The notes beneath the pieces are model-generated. The model had not been told where the DNA came from, ran no database searches, and saw only the letters and a program-made list of their open reading frames with translations. This document shows positions 22,539-34,788 of a stretch of 64,000 nt of DNA, in pieces. A program made the position numbers and the translations under genes. Within the stretch, counting starts at the first letter, position 1, and every line of letters starts with the position of its first letter. The DNA is from Lathyrus oleraceus (lineage: Eukaryota > Streptophyta > Magnoliopsida > Fabales > Fabaceae): the NCBI RefSeq assembly GCF_024323335.1, contig NC_066580.1, positions 86,289,391 through 86,353,390 of the forward strand, written 5' to 3'.

Positions 22539-25500
22539 AAGGTCGTTCTAGCCGGAGATATGAAGGTTAAAATCTTCATCTCGACGAGATAGAATGAGCT
22601 TAAATAAATAGCAAAGAGACGAATTTTGGTCCATAAGAGACCTCATGATGCAAATGTATGCAAAAATCTTCATGGTGAATAATTGCCACAATAGAAAAGA
22701 AATCAGGTGAGACTGAAAAGTCCATAGGAGTAACACACTCACTATGGAGACAAAGACTCTGGGGGAAATAAGGTAAAAATGCGTGAGTAGGTCACGACTT
22801 GAAAAATTGCTGGGAGACACGAAGGGATTCCACAAAAATAAATCGATGGAAAGACTCGAGCTAACGCAAAGATGCATATATTGTGGAATATGCCCATACA
22901 ACAAAACTCTCCACAAAGGATACATCGGATAAAAAATACGGACTCAGACGGGGATGTCCACAAAGGACTCAGCTGAGGAAGAAACAACGAGATGTTACCA
23001 GTTATTGGGTAATAAACTGAAAGAGAGACATGTTATCAAAACACCGGTTACTGGGTGAGAGAACAACACGCTCAGGGAGAAAGAATATCTAAGACCGGTA
23101 TACGGGTGAGAGATATCAATCATCCGAAACATCTGAGGAGGACCCAAAAGGCACATCTCAACTCAGGAAAATATGACTCCACAGGGGACAAAAAGTCATA
23201 ATAGGGAGCAGAAGGAAGGAACACCAGAGATATCGGTTACTGGGTATATAATAGGTGACCAACCAGGCGTGAATTGGGAACACATCCAAGACACTCATCA
23301 TCTGAAAGGAGTGCTAAAAAAGCAAACTCGACTTACAGGATGGGCATTCGATTCCTCAAGGAAATACGAATCTTACTCGACTGGGGACGAAAAAGACTTC
23401 GAATGAAGAGTGCATGAGATATATTATCGACTACCGTTACATAGGTAAAAACATAGATAACGTACTCGGACGGAAGATTATCCATAACCGGTTACTGGGA
23501 TAATAAAGGATAAATCGACCGAAGAGAAAGGACATCGGGATACCTGTTACTAGGTATAAAATGATGACCAATCAAAAGGAGCAACAATCATTACCAAACA
23601 AGGATAAATGAAGGATGACTCGCGGGGATAAATTGCTTGACAAAAGCAATTATCCAAGAGATATATCACCTGTTACTGGGTGGTACAATCAAAAGAGAAG
23701 GAATATCAATACCGGTTACTGGGTAAAGATAACCAACAAAGAGGGGATTACATCTACCGGTTACTGGGTAGAAAACCACAGAAAATAGGACTTACAACTA
23801 TCGGTTACTGGGTAGAAGGCCACAAAATCCGCTGGGGAAAAGGATGAACAATTACTGGTTACTGAGCAATTGAACAACTGAACCACAAGGAACTGCAAGG
23901 GATAACAAGAAAGGAAGTCAATCTAGGAACAAACTAGAAGGATGCAATCAAACAAGATTCAACCCGATGAGGACATAACTCAGGGGAGTAACTCCATCCC
24001 GATACACAACTGGGGAGGAAACTGAAACAACAATCATCCACGAGGACGTAACTCAGTGGTGAAGAAAGAAGGAAAGATAGACACTTTATGCCTATGGGCT
24101 GACTCTATATGGAGAGATCAAACACAAACATCTGCTTGGGGAGGAATATTTCACCAATAGCAGGAGATAACAAGCAAAGATATATGGCAAACAATGCAAC
24201 ATGAATATCTGAATGCTATGATTATGCATGTATATGCATGATTTGTGTATGATTCATGTTGACAAACAGACATATCTAACACAAACAAGTCCGAGAATCA
24301 CGAGCGAACACTCAGCCAACGTCTCGACAAGAAGGGTGGAGCCTACTGGAGAACTCAGCTTGGGAACCAACCGAGAATGATGAAAATAAATCATCGGGGA
24401 TATCAAAACCCTATCCCAAAGTTACACTCGTTGAGGATACAAAGAAGATGTATTCAGGAGCAGCGAAAGAAGATAATCAAATAGAGAACGCAACTCTGAT
24501 GGGGATCAACTCGGGAAATAGAGGAGACTTTAACCATAGGTGGGGAATAGGCATACTCAAAGCTTCCAACTGAAAAGGACAACACTCTGCACAGGGGGAA
24601 TCTACTAGGAGCAAACAATCCTAACAAAAGGAAGATGCAAAGGAACCTGTCAGGGAGTTTCCATCAACTCTCTCGGGGATAGGCAGTTAAAACAAAAAGA
24701 TCCACCAGAGAAGAAACTCTACCGGGGAAGATTACCAAGAAATGATGTGTAACTCTATGGGGAACAACCACCAATCAGATGTACATCAATCAAAACACTT
24801 CCTTCTATCTGTCGGAGAAGAAACTCTGCAAAGGGAAAAATAACATATTGCTCCACTGGGGAAGGAAATAAACCTTCACCACCAGCTCCCAATGCTAGAA
24901 GAAATCTTCAGACTCAGAGGGGATACAAACATCAAGATCTGATCTGGCAACCCTACTGGGGACAAGCTGCAAATGCTCTCGAGGGAACTACCGTGGCTAG
25001 AGAAATTGGAAATGAATCCAACATCAACAAGCGACATAACGGGGATACCTCTTCTCAAAATAAAATGGGAAATAAGCCCTACATCAACTGGCGACTTCAC
25101 CGAGGAAACAATTATCACATGCTCACTCCACTGGAGATTCTTACTCATGCTGGGGATTCCTACTCATGCTGGGAAAATGCAAACTTCCTCGTGAGTAGAT
25201 ACTCAGGATAATGAGGCAAGGAATATTCTCAACTCAAAGCAATATCAACTTTTATCAATCTATAAGGGATTTTAGGTCACTCCACTCAAAGGATAACAAC
25301 CATATAATTGATAAAACATAAATGCTAGCGCCAGACTCTCTGGGAAGCTGATGATGTATCATTCTTTCTGTGCCCGCTGGGGAGACAACTTGAAAGCTGA
25401 TGAAGAGGATATAAGAATGCCAGGATGTCAGAATATGAACAAATGTCTTACCCTTTGGTGATCATACTATCCTTGCGAAAGCACTGAGGACATTCCACTT

Positions 25501-25960
25501 ATCCTTTCAGTCATTATGAATGTTCATTTTGTTTAAAACAGTTTATTTATGAAAACTTTATTTGTTTAAAACAATGATATTTATCAATTAAAACATGCAA
25601 ATGTTTGTTAAACAGAAACAAATAAGAGTGCAAAGAATTGGATAAAGGCTCAAATTTATTTAAGAGAATGATAGTCTGCAAATGGAGAGACTCCATGGAT
25701 CTTTACAAATTTGAAATTGGTGATATACATGGAAAAGGGCTACATTGAACATAATGACCGTTTCTCCACCAACATTGAATCCGTTGTATATGAAGCTTCA
25801 GTTGACGATGACTGAGCGAGAATCTTTGACAGACGACAGTTGTAGAACAAAGTTTTATCAGGATGCAGTTACTTTCCAAAATCCCTAATTTTTTCCAAGA
25901 TTTCCCCAGGGTGAGGTACTCAATCTAGGGGGATATATATATTCATTTTTTTTGTCTCTA
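22539..25960 (-). repeat. E5 repetitive 3' UTR
   Basis: About 3.4 kb without coding sequence between integrase and LTR. It is filled with short irregular repeats: GGTTACTGGG-containing units at 22990-23875 and a scattered CTGGGGA / TCCCCAG motif across 23800-25400. Ogre 3' UTRs are known to be hypervariable and rich in tandem repeats. The part from about 25480 to 25960 shows no repeat I can define. Confidence 0.8.
22990..23875. repeat. Hairpin-forming GGTTACTGG array in E5 3' UTR
   Basis: About twelve copies of a short unit with a near-constant centre GGTTACTG and variable but mutually complementary flanks. Arms read at 22995/23008 TTACC-GGTAA, 23042/23054 CACC-GGTG, 23478/23498 TTATCC-GGATAA, 23540/23552 ATACCT-AGGTAT, 23667/23679 CACC-GGTG, 23754/23767 CTACC-GGTAG and 23849/23868 CAATT-AATTG. 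Spacing is irregular (about 40-200 bp). The centre being constant while both arms change together suggests structure is kept; no protein is encoded. Confidence 0.8.
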
Positions 25961-25969
25961 ACTTTTTCC

Positions 25970-26044
25970 TGGACCGCCCTTTCGGGTTTTCAATCCACCG
26001 AGACACTCATTTTTGCCTAAGTCGCCTTTCGGGTTTTCAACTTA
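25970..26044 (-). other. Paired post-pol hairpins in E5
   Basis: On the minus strand, right after the pol stop, two hairpins stand in a row. The first has arms TAAGT and ACTTA (26044-26040 and 26022-26018) enclosing CC-GAAA-GG. The second has arms TGGAT and GTCCA (25997-25993 and 25974-25970) enclosing CCC-GAAA-GGG. GAAA is a GNRA tetraloop. E7 has the same pair at 46381-46456 with different but still complementary arms. Confidence 0.75.
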
Positions 26045-26066
26045 GCTAGCTATTCTGCTTTTATTT

Positions 26067-27962
26067 TTAGGCGAAGTATTTCTTGACTGCATCTGAATTG
26101 ACAGGACGAGTGAAGTCCTCCCCATCCATAGTTGTAAGCAACAAAGCACCGCCTAAAAAGGCTCTCTTAACAACGTATGGACCTTCATAGTTTGGAGTCC
26201 ACTTGCCATTGGAATCGGGCGCGAAAGACAAGACTTTCTTGAGCACGAGGTCACCTTCTCGGATCACATGAGGCTTGACCTTCTTGTCGAAGGCTTTCTT
26301 CATCCTCTACTGATACAACTGACCATGGCACATGGCAGTTAATCTCTTCTCTTCAATCAAATTTAGTTGGTCATAACGAATCTGAACCCATTCAGCCTCA
26401 GTCAACTTGGCTTCCATCAAGACTCTCATTGATGGGATCTCGACCTCTACGGGGAGCACAACCTCCATGCCATATACAAGGGAGAAAGGGGTTGCCCATG
26501 TTGAAGTGCAGACAGATGTACGATAGCCATGCAAAGCAAATGGCAACATCTCATGCCAATCCTTGTATGTAACAACCATTTTCTGAATAATATTCTTGAT
26601 GTTCTTGTTAGCATCATCAACAACCCCATTCATCTTGGGTCTATAGGGAGAAGAGTTATGATGTGCAATCTTGAACTCGCTACACAACTCTTTCATCATC
26701 TTATTGTTCAAGTTAGATCCATTATTTGTAATGATCTTGTTTAGCACACCATATTGGCATATGATTTGGTTCTTGATAAACTTCACAACCACCTGCCTGG
26801 TCACATTTGCATATGATTCCGCTTCAACCCACTTGGTGAAGTAATCAATAGCTACGAGAATAAAACAGTGAGTGTTTGACGCCTTAGGTTCAATCATACC
26901 AATCATGTCAATTCCCCACATGGAGAAAGGCCATGGTGAGGAAATAACATTCAGAAGTGTCGGGGGAACATGAATCTTATCCGCATAAATCTGACACCTG
27001 TGGTATTTCTTCACATACTTGCAGCAGTCAGACTCCATTGTCAGCCAATAGTAGCCTGCTCTCAACATCTTTTTTTCCATAGCATACCCATTGGAATGAG
27101 TACCAAATGAACCCTTATGGACTTCAGTCATTAACAAGTCTACTTCGTGTCTATCCACGCATCTGAGCAGAACCATGTCAAAATTCCTCTTGTAAATCAC
27201 ATCACCATTTAGGTAGAAACTGCCAGATAATCTTCTCAAAATCTTCTTATCTTTAACAGATGCCCAAGGCGGGTAAGTCTGACTTTGGAGAAAGCACTTG
27301 ATATCATAATACCACGACTTATCATCTTTCACCTCTTCAACTGCAAACACATTAGCTGGTCTATCCAAGCGCATCACAGTAATATTTGGGACTTCATTCC
27401 AATAATTGACAACAATCATTGAAGCAAGCGTAGCGAGAGCATCCGCCATTTGATTCTCATCTCGAGGAATATGAAGAAAGTCATCTTTAGTAAAGAAAGT
27501 TGAAATCCTCCTCGCATAATCTCTATATGGGATGAGGCCAGGCTTATTCGTCTCCCATTCACCCTTAATCTGATTAACAACAAGGGCCAAATTGCCATAA
27601 ACATCAAGATGTTTGATCCTAAGATCAATACATTCTTCCAAACCCATAATACAAGCCTCATACTCCGCCATATTATTCGTGCATTTGAAAGTTAGCCTTG
27701 CTGTAAAAGGAAAATGTGTGCCTTGAGGAGTAATAATCACTGCCCCAATACCATTTCCATACTAATTAATAGCACCATCGAACACCATACCCCATCGGGA
27801 ACCAGGCTCTGGCCCTTCATTGAGCGTAGGCTCATCACAATCTTTCATCTTCAAATTAAGAATCTCCTCATCATGGAAGTCATATTGCACAGACGGATAA
27901 TCTTCAATTGGTTGATGCGCCAAATGGTCAGCCAAGATACTACCTTTAATAGCTTTTTCAGC
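26067..27962 (-). pseudogene. E5 archaeal-type RNase H and integrase
   Basis: The frame of the RT continues past a stop at 27963 and another near 27765. The second RNase H shows a FDGA start, the NNMAEYEA Glu, and RDENQMADAL at its end. In the middle block the usual YGDS Asp reads YGNL, losing a catalytic acid. Integrase follows with its H-H-C-C finger (DRHEVD ... H ... C..C) and core. The first Asp (WGIDMIG) is kept, the second is Asn (TNNGSN) and the Glu is Asp (VVDDANKN), so it is catalytically dead. A TAG at 26304-26306 precedes the C-terminal end (GKWTPNYEGPYVVKRAF), which closes at 26067. No chromodomain is present, as in other Tat elements. Confidence 0.88.
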
Positions 27963-29525
27963 TCAATACTTTATATCATACTCAGATAACAACATCTTCC
28001 AACGGGTAATTCTCCCAGTTAAAGCAGGATTCTCAAAGATATACTTGATCAGATCCATTTTGGATATCAACCAAGTTGTATGATTCAGCATATACTGGCG
28101 TAAACGCTTAGCGGCCCAAGCCAAAGCACAACATGTCTTCTCAGGCATTGAGTACCGAGACTCACAGTCAGTGAACTTCTTACTCAAGTAGTATATTGCA
28201 TATTCTTTCCTTCCTGATTCATCTTGCTGACCAAGGATACAACCCATGGAATCATCAAGCACAGTTAAGTACATAATAATCGGGGTCCCTTCAACAGGCG
28301 GAGACAAAATCGGAGGCTCAGACAAATACTTTTTGATACTGTCAAAGGCCTTTTGGCAATCCTCGGTCCAATCATGATGCTGATCTTTCCGGAGGAGCTT
28401 GAATATAGGCGCACATGTGGCAGTCATGTGGGATATAAATCTCGGAATGTAATTCAAGCGGCCAAGAAAACCTCGGACTTGCTTCTCAGTTTTGGGCGCA
28501 GGCATATCTTGTATTGCTTTGACCTTGGCAGGATCAACTTCAATACCTCTCTCGCTGACAATAAAGCCCAATAAGTTGCCGTAACGGACTCTAAATGTAC
28601 CCTTGTTCGGATTCAAGCGGAGTTTGTATTTCCTCAAACGCTGGAAAAGCTTCAACAATTGCTCTACATGTTCAACTTCCGTTTTCGACTTTGCAATCAT
28701 ATCATCCTCATACACCTCGATCTTCTTGTGCATCATGTCATGAAACAAGGTAGTCATAGCATTTGATACGTGGCTCCGACGTTCTTCAAACCGAAGGGTA
28801 TCACTCGATAACAGAATGTTCCCTAAGGTGTGATGAATGTTGTCTTCTCCATATCCTCGGGTGCCATATTAATCTGATTATAACAGTAAAATTTGTCCAT
28901 AAATGAAAAGACATTGAATTTAGCCGTATTTTCTACCAATATCTCAATGTGTGGTAGAGGAAAATCATCTTTTGGACTAGCTTTATTCATGTCACGGTAA
29001 TCCACACACATTCGGACTTTTCCGTCTTTTTTAGGTATAGACACAATATGGGCCACCCATTGAGGATATGTAGAAGTCACCAGAAACCCCGCATCAATTT
29101 GCTTCTGAACTTCTTCCTTAATCTTCACTGCGATATCCAGATGAGTTCTTCTGAGCTTCTGCTTCACAGGCACACAATCAGGCTTCAACGGCAAGAAATG
29201 TTGCACGATATCAGTATCTAGACCAGGCATGTCTTCATGCGACCAGGCAAAGACGTCGACATATTCTCGCAGCAACTTAATCAACCCCTTCTTAATAGAC
29301 TCTTCAAGGAGTGCCCCAATCTTCACTTCACGAATGCAGTCTTCAGATCCCAAGTTGACTGTTTCCAGATTCTCAAGATGTGGCTGAATGATCTTCTCTT
29401 CATGCTCAAGCAGACGGGTAATTTCATCAGGAATCTCTTCAACATCATCTTCATCTGCCTCAAATACAGGGAACTCAAAGTTGGGAGATGGTGTTAGATC
29501 ATTATGTTCAATGGGTTTGATTAAC
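27963..29525 (-). pseudogene. E5 RT and first RNase H
   Basis: Exon 2 starts at 29525 after a TTATGCAG acceptor. It encodes an acidic N-terminal linker, then RT: LPLKPDCVPVKQKLRR, KIKEEVQKQIDAGFL, CVDYRDMNKA and FPLPHIEILV. A stop at 28823 replaces the Trp of the PWGTF block, and a one-base loss near 28770 shifts the frame. The catalytic block reads YEDDM in place of YVDDM; both Asp survive. Residues for RNase H (MYLTVLDDSMG, LEKTCCALAWA-like text) follow up to a TGA at 27963. RT plus RNase H plus a second RNase H is the Tat arrangement. Confidence 0.88.
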
Positions 29526-29798
29526 CTGCATAATAATTTTGAGTATAAAACAGATTTCAGAATTCAAACAAGGAAAATCATTATGCAGATGAAAAGATTG
29601 ATTCTATTCTCTTTTTTAGGGTTTTATGGTGATCACCAATTTCATGCGAAAAGCAAAAATGAAAAATAATTTGAAAAACAAACATTTAGCATGCGATTAT
29701 TGAATGAATATCATTATATTAATCAATTATGCCAACATTGTCTTCAGTCCTCCTTTTGTCATGGGAGAAGGGTTGTTTAAACAAAATGAACACATTAC
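29526..29798 (-). other. Predicted Ogre intron between PRO and RT (E5)
   Basis: A 273 bp non-coding segment with donor GTAAT (first base 29798) and acceptor TTATGCAG ending at 29526. The G of the donor is the last base of the ACG codon, and the TAA inside it is the PRO stop codon. Joining the exons restores one frame (T-L-I-K-P-I-E). Splicing here is documented for Ogre elements. E8 has the same arrangement at 60560-60816. Confidence 0.8.
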
Positions 29799-31404
29799 GT
29801 TGACTTATGGATAACTATTGGAACAACAACAGCGACCCAATTATTGCAGATTCCTACAGGTATGATAAAGTTGCCAGGGTCTTCCTCTTCATCTTCTTCA
29901 ACGATGGCAGCAGCTTCCTGATCTTCATTGGTGTGGATGAAACCTCCACTCTGGAACAGCCCAAGATCATTAGAAGCACAAGAAGAATACCCTATACCAG
30001 CCCGGGATTTATTATCTTCCAACTTGATCATTTTCCCTAAACCATTAGTTGCACCATGTTTTATTGCCAACTTCGCATTATTATAGTAGACAAATGAAGA
30101 AAGTCCTATCCTAGAAGGCTCAGCAATAGACAAGGCTTGGAATGAAGTCCCAACCTTATCCTCGGTATCAATGTAGGAAAAGGAAGATAAATGGCTGACC
30201 AAGAGAGTCTTCTCTCCCCCTATCACCACCAACTTTTTGTTCTTGACGAACTTCAACTTTTGGTGTAGGGTGGATGTCACGGCGCCTGTCTCGTGAATCC
30301 ATGGTCTACCAAGTAAACAACTGTATGACGGATGTATATCCATAACCTGGAAAGTGATCTGGAAATCACTAGGTCCAATCTTGATCGGGAGGTCTAATTT
30401 ACCGATCACAGTCTTACGCGATCCATCAAAAGCTTTTACTACCACTCCATTTTTCCTCATGGGAGGCCCCTGATACGAAAGTTTGGCAAGAGTGGACTTT
30501 GGAAAAACATTGAGTGATGACCTTGTGTCCACCAACACATTGGACAGGGCATCATCTTTACAGTTCATAGAAATATGTAAAGCCAAATTGTGGTCTTTTC
30601 CCTCCTCGGGAAGATCATCATCACAAAAGCTCAAATTGTTGCAGGCGGTTATATTTGCAACAATGCTGTCAAACTGCTCAATCGTGACATCGTGATGCAC
30701 GTATGCCACGTCCAACACCCTTTGCAATGCTTCACGTTGTGGCTCTGAATTCATCAACAAAGATAGGACAAATATCTTTGATGGAATTTGAAGAAACTGC
30801 TCCACAACATTGTACTCACTCCTCTTGATGAGCCTTAACATATCATCACCATCCTCTTTCAACATGCCAGACTGGCCAACCAGGACAGGAGCTTTAGCAG
30901 ATTTGACAATAACAGGGTCAACACCCTTCACAATAGGAGTAGAATGATTCAAAGAAGAAGTCCCCACAGGACCGGCAGGACTGACAATATCTTTCTTCAC
31001 GATGTCTTCATGGGATTTCGGCTGAGTCGAGAAAACACGAACACCACGGGTCACTCCACTAACGTCGAAAATGCTTACGACAGAGGTTGAGGGCAACGAC
31101 ACCTCCTTCCCATCTTCCAGCATAACAACATTATAACGGTACGGGACCGCTCTATCTGACACGTACGGGACAGGGCCTGCTGGCTTGATCACAAGAGCTA
31201 GCGACACTTTCTTCTTGCTGCCATCATACTTGATGACAACAGGATCAGGAATTTTGAATACTGGAGTGATAACATCAACTTCATCCTCATTACGATTCTG
31301 AAGTATCTCAATCATCCCTTGGTTTAGCATCTCTTGGATGTCCTTCCTTACTTGACATCATCCTCTTTCATTGATAGTGCACACCTGGCATCTAGAATGA
31401 TCAT
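29795..31404 (-). pseudogene. E5 protease (PRO), active site changed
   Basis: A 511-residue open stretch (31330-29795) contains the Gag-Pro linker and the aspartic protease. The triad near residue 268 (about 30527) reads D-T-R in VDTRSSLNV, with the essential Gly replaced by Arg, so it should be inactive. The flanking family blocks are well kept: LSFCDDDLPEEG, LHISMNCKDDALSNVL, SYQGPPMRKNGVVVKAFDGS, and the second protease block LLGRPWIH. It ends with VIHKST and a TAA that overlaps the intron donor. A frameshift separates it from gag near 31400. Confidence 0.88.
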
Positions 31405-31406
31405 TG

Positions 31407-33115
31407 TCATAATGACTGTTCACACAACATCTTATGCATCTCTACCAAGGACTGCCTTATGTCATTCACATAAAGGACTTTGTATTTGCCAGGGCACCCC
31501 TGAACCATATTGACAGCTGCTTTCCCATGCTCGGGCAATGGGTTCTTCTTCACATTAGGGCCTACATCCTCGAAGAATAGTATCCCACTCTTCAGAAGGT
31601 CTTGCACCTTGGTCTTCAAAGGAAAACAATTCTCCAAATCATGTCTGGGAGCACCGGAATGATACACACAGTGAAGTTCAGGCTTGTACCACCATTGAGG
31701 ATTGGCTGGCACAACAGGAGGATCACGAGAAGTTATCAACTTCCTATCAATTAAGGAAGGATAAAGTTCATTGTAAGTCATAGGAATCGGGTCAAAAGTC
31801 ACCATATTCCTCTCATAGTTGCTGGTGTTGGTGTTATTATTGTTGCAAGGATGGTAAGCCTATTGTTGTAGTTGTTGAGCTTCTCTAAAAGCAGGTGTTA
31901 TATGAGCCACCTGGTGTTGGTTAACAGTTGGTCGGACATCTTTCCTCCTCACAGAGGGTCTTCTCTTGATAATCGTAGAAAAAGCATGAGTATCCCTTCT
32001 TTTTTCCTGGCAAATCCTCCATATTTCTTTGCTGAATGGTCATCATGAGACAAATGTCCTTCGCGGACTCCCTCTTCTAGCCTCATCCCCATATTTACCA
32101 TTTCCGTAAAGTCTGAGGGAGCACTAGCAATTATGTTATCATAGTAGAAAGAGCTCAAAGTCTCCAAGAAGATCTTCGTCATCTCCTTCTCCTCCAAGGG
32201 TGGCACTATCTGAGCTGCCAATTCCCGCCACCTCTGGGCGTATTCCTTGAAGGTCTCCTTATCCTTCTGGGACATTGCCCTCAGTTGATCTCTGTCTAGA
32301 GCCATGTCCACATTTTATTTATACTATTTCACGAAAGCCTCTCCAAGATCGTTGAAAGTGTGGATGCTTGCACTCTCCAACCCCATATACCAACGGAGTG
32401 CATCACATGTCAGGCTGTCCTGAAAGTAATGAATCAACAGTTGATCATTATCTGTCTGGGTAGACATCTTGCAGGCATACATCACAAGATGGCTAAGTGG
32501 ACACGTATTTCCCTTGTACTTCTCAAAGTCAGGCACTTTGAATTTAACTGGGATCTTCACATTGGGCACCAAACACAATTCAGCAGCACTCTTCCCAAAA
32601 AGGTCCTTACCTCTCAAAGTTTTCATTTCCTTGCGCAACTCAAGGAATTGATCTTTCATGTCATCCATTTTCTCATATACGTCCGGGCCCTCAGATGGCC
32701 CGAAATGATAAATGGTGTCTTCCATACGAGGGAGAGTGTGCATAACGGGAGGTGGCACAGACAGGACCGGGCTAGATGTCGGCCTAGAAGTAAGAGTGGG
32801 AGCGAAACCCTCTGGCACGAAGTTAGTTGGCACTCCCCAAGGGAACCCAGCAGGCATATTAGGAGCGAAATGAACGGTGGCAGCAGGCACTGTCGAGGTA
32901 ACCACTTCAGAGACGACTGTCCTCGCGGGAGGAGTTGTAGGAGTTGGAGAAGCTTGACTCTGTGCAGCAAGAACTGACTCCATCATGGTAGTCAATATGG
33001 AAATCTCCACTTTCAACTCTCTGTTCTCTTGCTCGAGGTGTTCCATGATCTTCTGATGATTTGGTCGGGTGTTGTACCGGTGCGTCAGCTTGTCTTCAAA
33101 ATAAATGAAAAGCAA
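31407..33115 (-). pseudogene. E5 Gag, broken
   Basis: The likely start is the methionine near 33040 (MEHLEQENREL) or the upstream one at 33115. A coiled-coil-like N-terminus is followed by a Pro/Thr-rich linker and the retrotransposon gag domain: VKIPVKFKVPDFEKYKG, DQLLIHYFQDSLT, LRWYMGLE, SQKDKETFKEYAQRWRELAAQI and EKEMTKIFLETL. Stops at 32324 and about 32312 and a frameshift between 31949 and 31805 interrupt it. The zinc knuckle is a variant, C-X2-H-X5-H-X4-C (CVYHSGAPRHDLENC), rather than the usual C-X2-C. Gag would form the particle shell. Confidence 0.85.
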
Positions 33116-33336
33116 AGAGTTAGACCACTATTTCGGAGCTCGGAATCAAAACCTGCTTGTGCATATGATGCATGCAATGCTTGTGGATATGATTTGGAAA
33201 TATTGAATTTATTAAGACATATATGGAATAATCATAACAATATAATATTTGGAAACTTTTTACACCAAAGAAGTAGTACAGTCTCGGTAACCAAATACAA
33301 TACAAGAGAAAAGGAGAATAAACACCCTATGGAGCC

Positions 33337-34788
33337 CTAGAAGTAATCGTCCAAAGCCTTCGAGATCGGAAGATACGTCGCACGAAGCCTCTTCACCTCT
33401 CTCTCATAAGCTGCTTCCATGTTGGCCTTCTCCTTGGCGAGTTGATCATATCTTTTCTTCCAAAACCTATACGAGTGAGGTAGGAGAGAAGTAACCATAT
33501 CCTCGGGTTCATCAATGACCTGATGCTTCAGAAACTCTATCATTGCATCCTTATCCTTGAGCTGTTGAAGAAGCTCCTCACGCTCACGAACCCAAGCACG
33601 TGAATGGTCTTCGTCTCTCAACTCCTCTACTCCTTGATTAGGGAGGGTTGAAGGCCCAACCATAACCATAGGGGTAGGTCTCGGATACTCATACGGCATG
33701 CGGTACTCGAGGGCTCTCTTCCTTACCCAAGAGGTGTAAGGCTCCAAAGCAACACAAATCTTCGGACCAAGCTCATTCCTCCCTCTCCTATGAACCTTGC
33801 GCCAGGCGCGGACCATCCTATCCTTCATGTTTTAGGGATCTTTACCCTCTTGAAAGAATAATCCTTCCAACGAAATGTTGTTAGGTTTATCCTTTAAGGG
33901 GAACCCAAGCTGACGGCAAGCCAAAGAAGGGTTGTAGTTAATTCCACAACATGTACCAAGAAGAGGTACATTGGAGAACTCACCACAAGAATCAATAATC
34001 TGAACGCCATCATAAACACGATTGTACCAAGACATAATATCATTAGTGAGAGACATAAGTCTCGTGGACCACCGTAGACATCCTTTGTTCTCCTTGAAGG
34101 CAAGCGTCTGAGGCAAGTGCGAAATAAAACACTTCTACAACAGAGGCAAACAGAACACAATGGAACCACCACCCTTTGCATTCCTCATATACAAAGAGAA
34201 ATAAGTGTCACCCAACAGAGTTGGAACGGGATTAAGAGAAGAGAAAATCCTAATAGCGTTCACATCCTTGAAGTTGTCGATGTTGGGAAATAACACTAGC
34301 CCATAGATGAGGAGTACAAATATGGCTTCAAAAGCTTCCTTACTCATGGCCTTCCTAAACAAAGTAGCTTTGGCAATCAGAAAATCAGACGGGAGACCTT
34401 GAATTCCACCTTTGGTAGTCATATTGACAACAATGTCAGACACCTCCAAGTGAAGCATGTCAGCAATCTCTTGAGAAGACAGAATCTTCTCTAAACCACT
34501 GAACGGCAAACGGTCAAGAATAGGTATACCCATATGATAAGCATACTCTTCTAGTGTAGGCAAAAGCTGGAAATCCAGAAAAGTGAAGCACCGATATAGA
34601 GGATCATAGAACTTCACCAACACACTCATCAAACCCTAGTCCACCTTAGTAGAAAGAATAAACAGAAGCTTCCCATGGCGAGCTTTGAACTCCAAGGGTT
34701 CTAATACATAAGATGCCAAACTCCTTAACTCTTTCAAGTCGAGTTGTCTGAAACTGTACTTCTTCGTATTCCTTCTTTGCTTATCCAT
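33337..34788 (-). pseudogene. E5 Ogre ORF1 protein of unknown function
   Basis: A separate ORF upstream of gag starts at the ATG at 34788 (MDKQRRNTKKY) and ends at TAG 33337, about 483 codons in one frame. Three nonsense codons break it: TAG 34638, TAG 34137 and TAA 33834. The first two thirds are globular with Trp/Tyr/Phe-rich segments (YDPLYRCFTFLDFQL, LEEYAYHMGIP). The last third is charged and probably coiled (REELLQQLKDKD ... YDQLAKEKANMEAAYEREVKRL). ORF1 in this position defines Ogre elements, and plant relatives carry an uncharacterised DUF. Its role is unknown; I make no functional claim. Confidence 0.82.

Noticed and set aside
26067..29525. Integrated plant pararetrovirus
   Set aside because: RT is in a Gag-Pro-RT-RNaseH-integrase order with LTRs, primer site and polypurine tract; there is no movement or coat protein text.
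33337..34788. A host gene
   Set aside because: Its position between an Ogre primer site and gag, its orientation and its decay fit Ogre ORF1.
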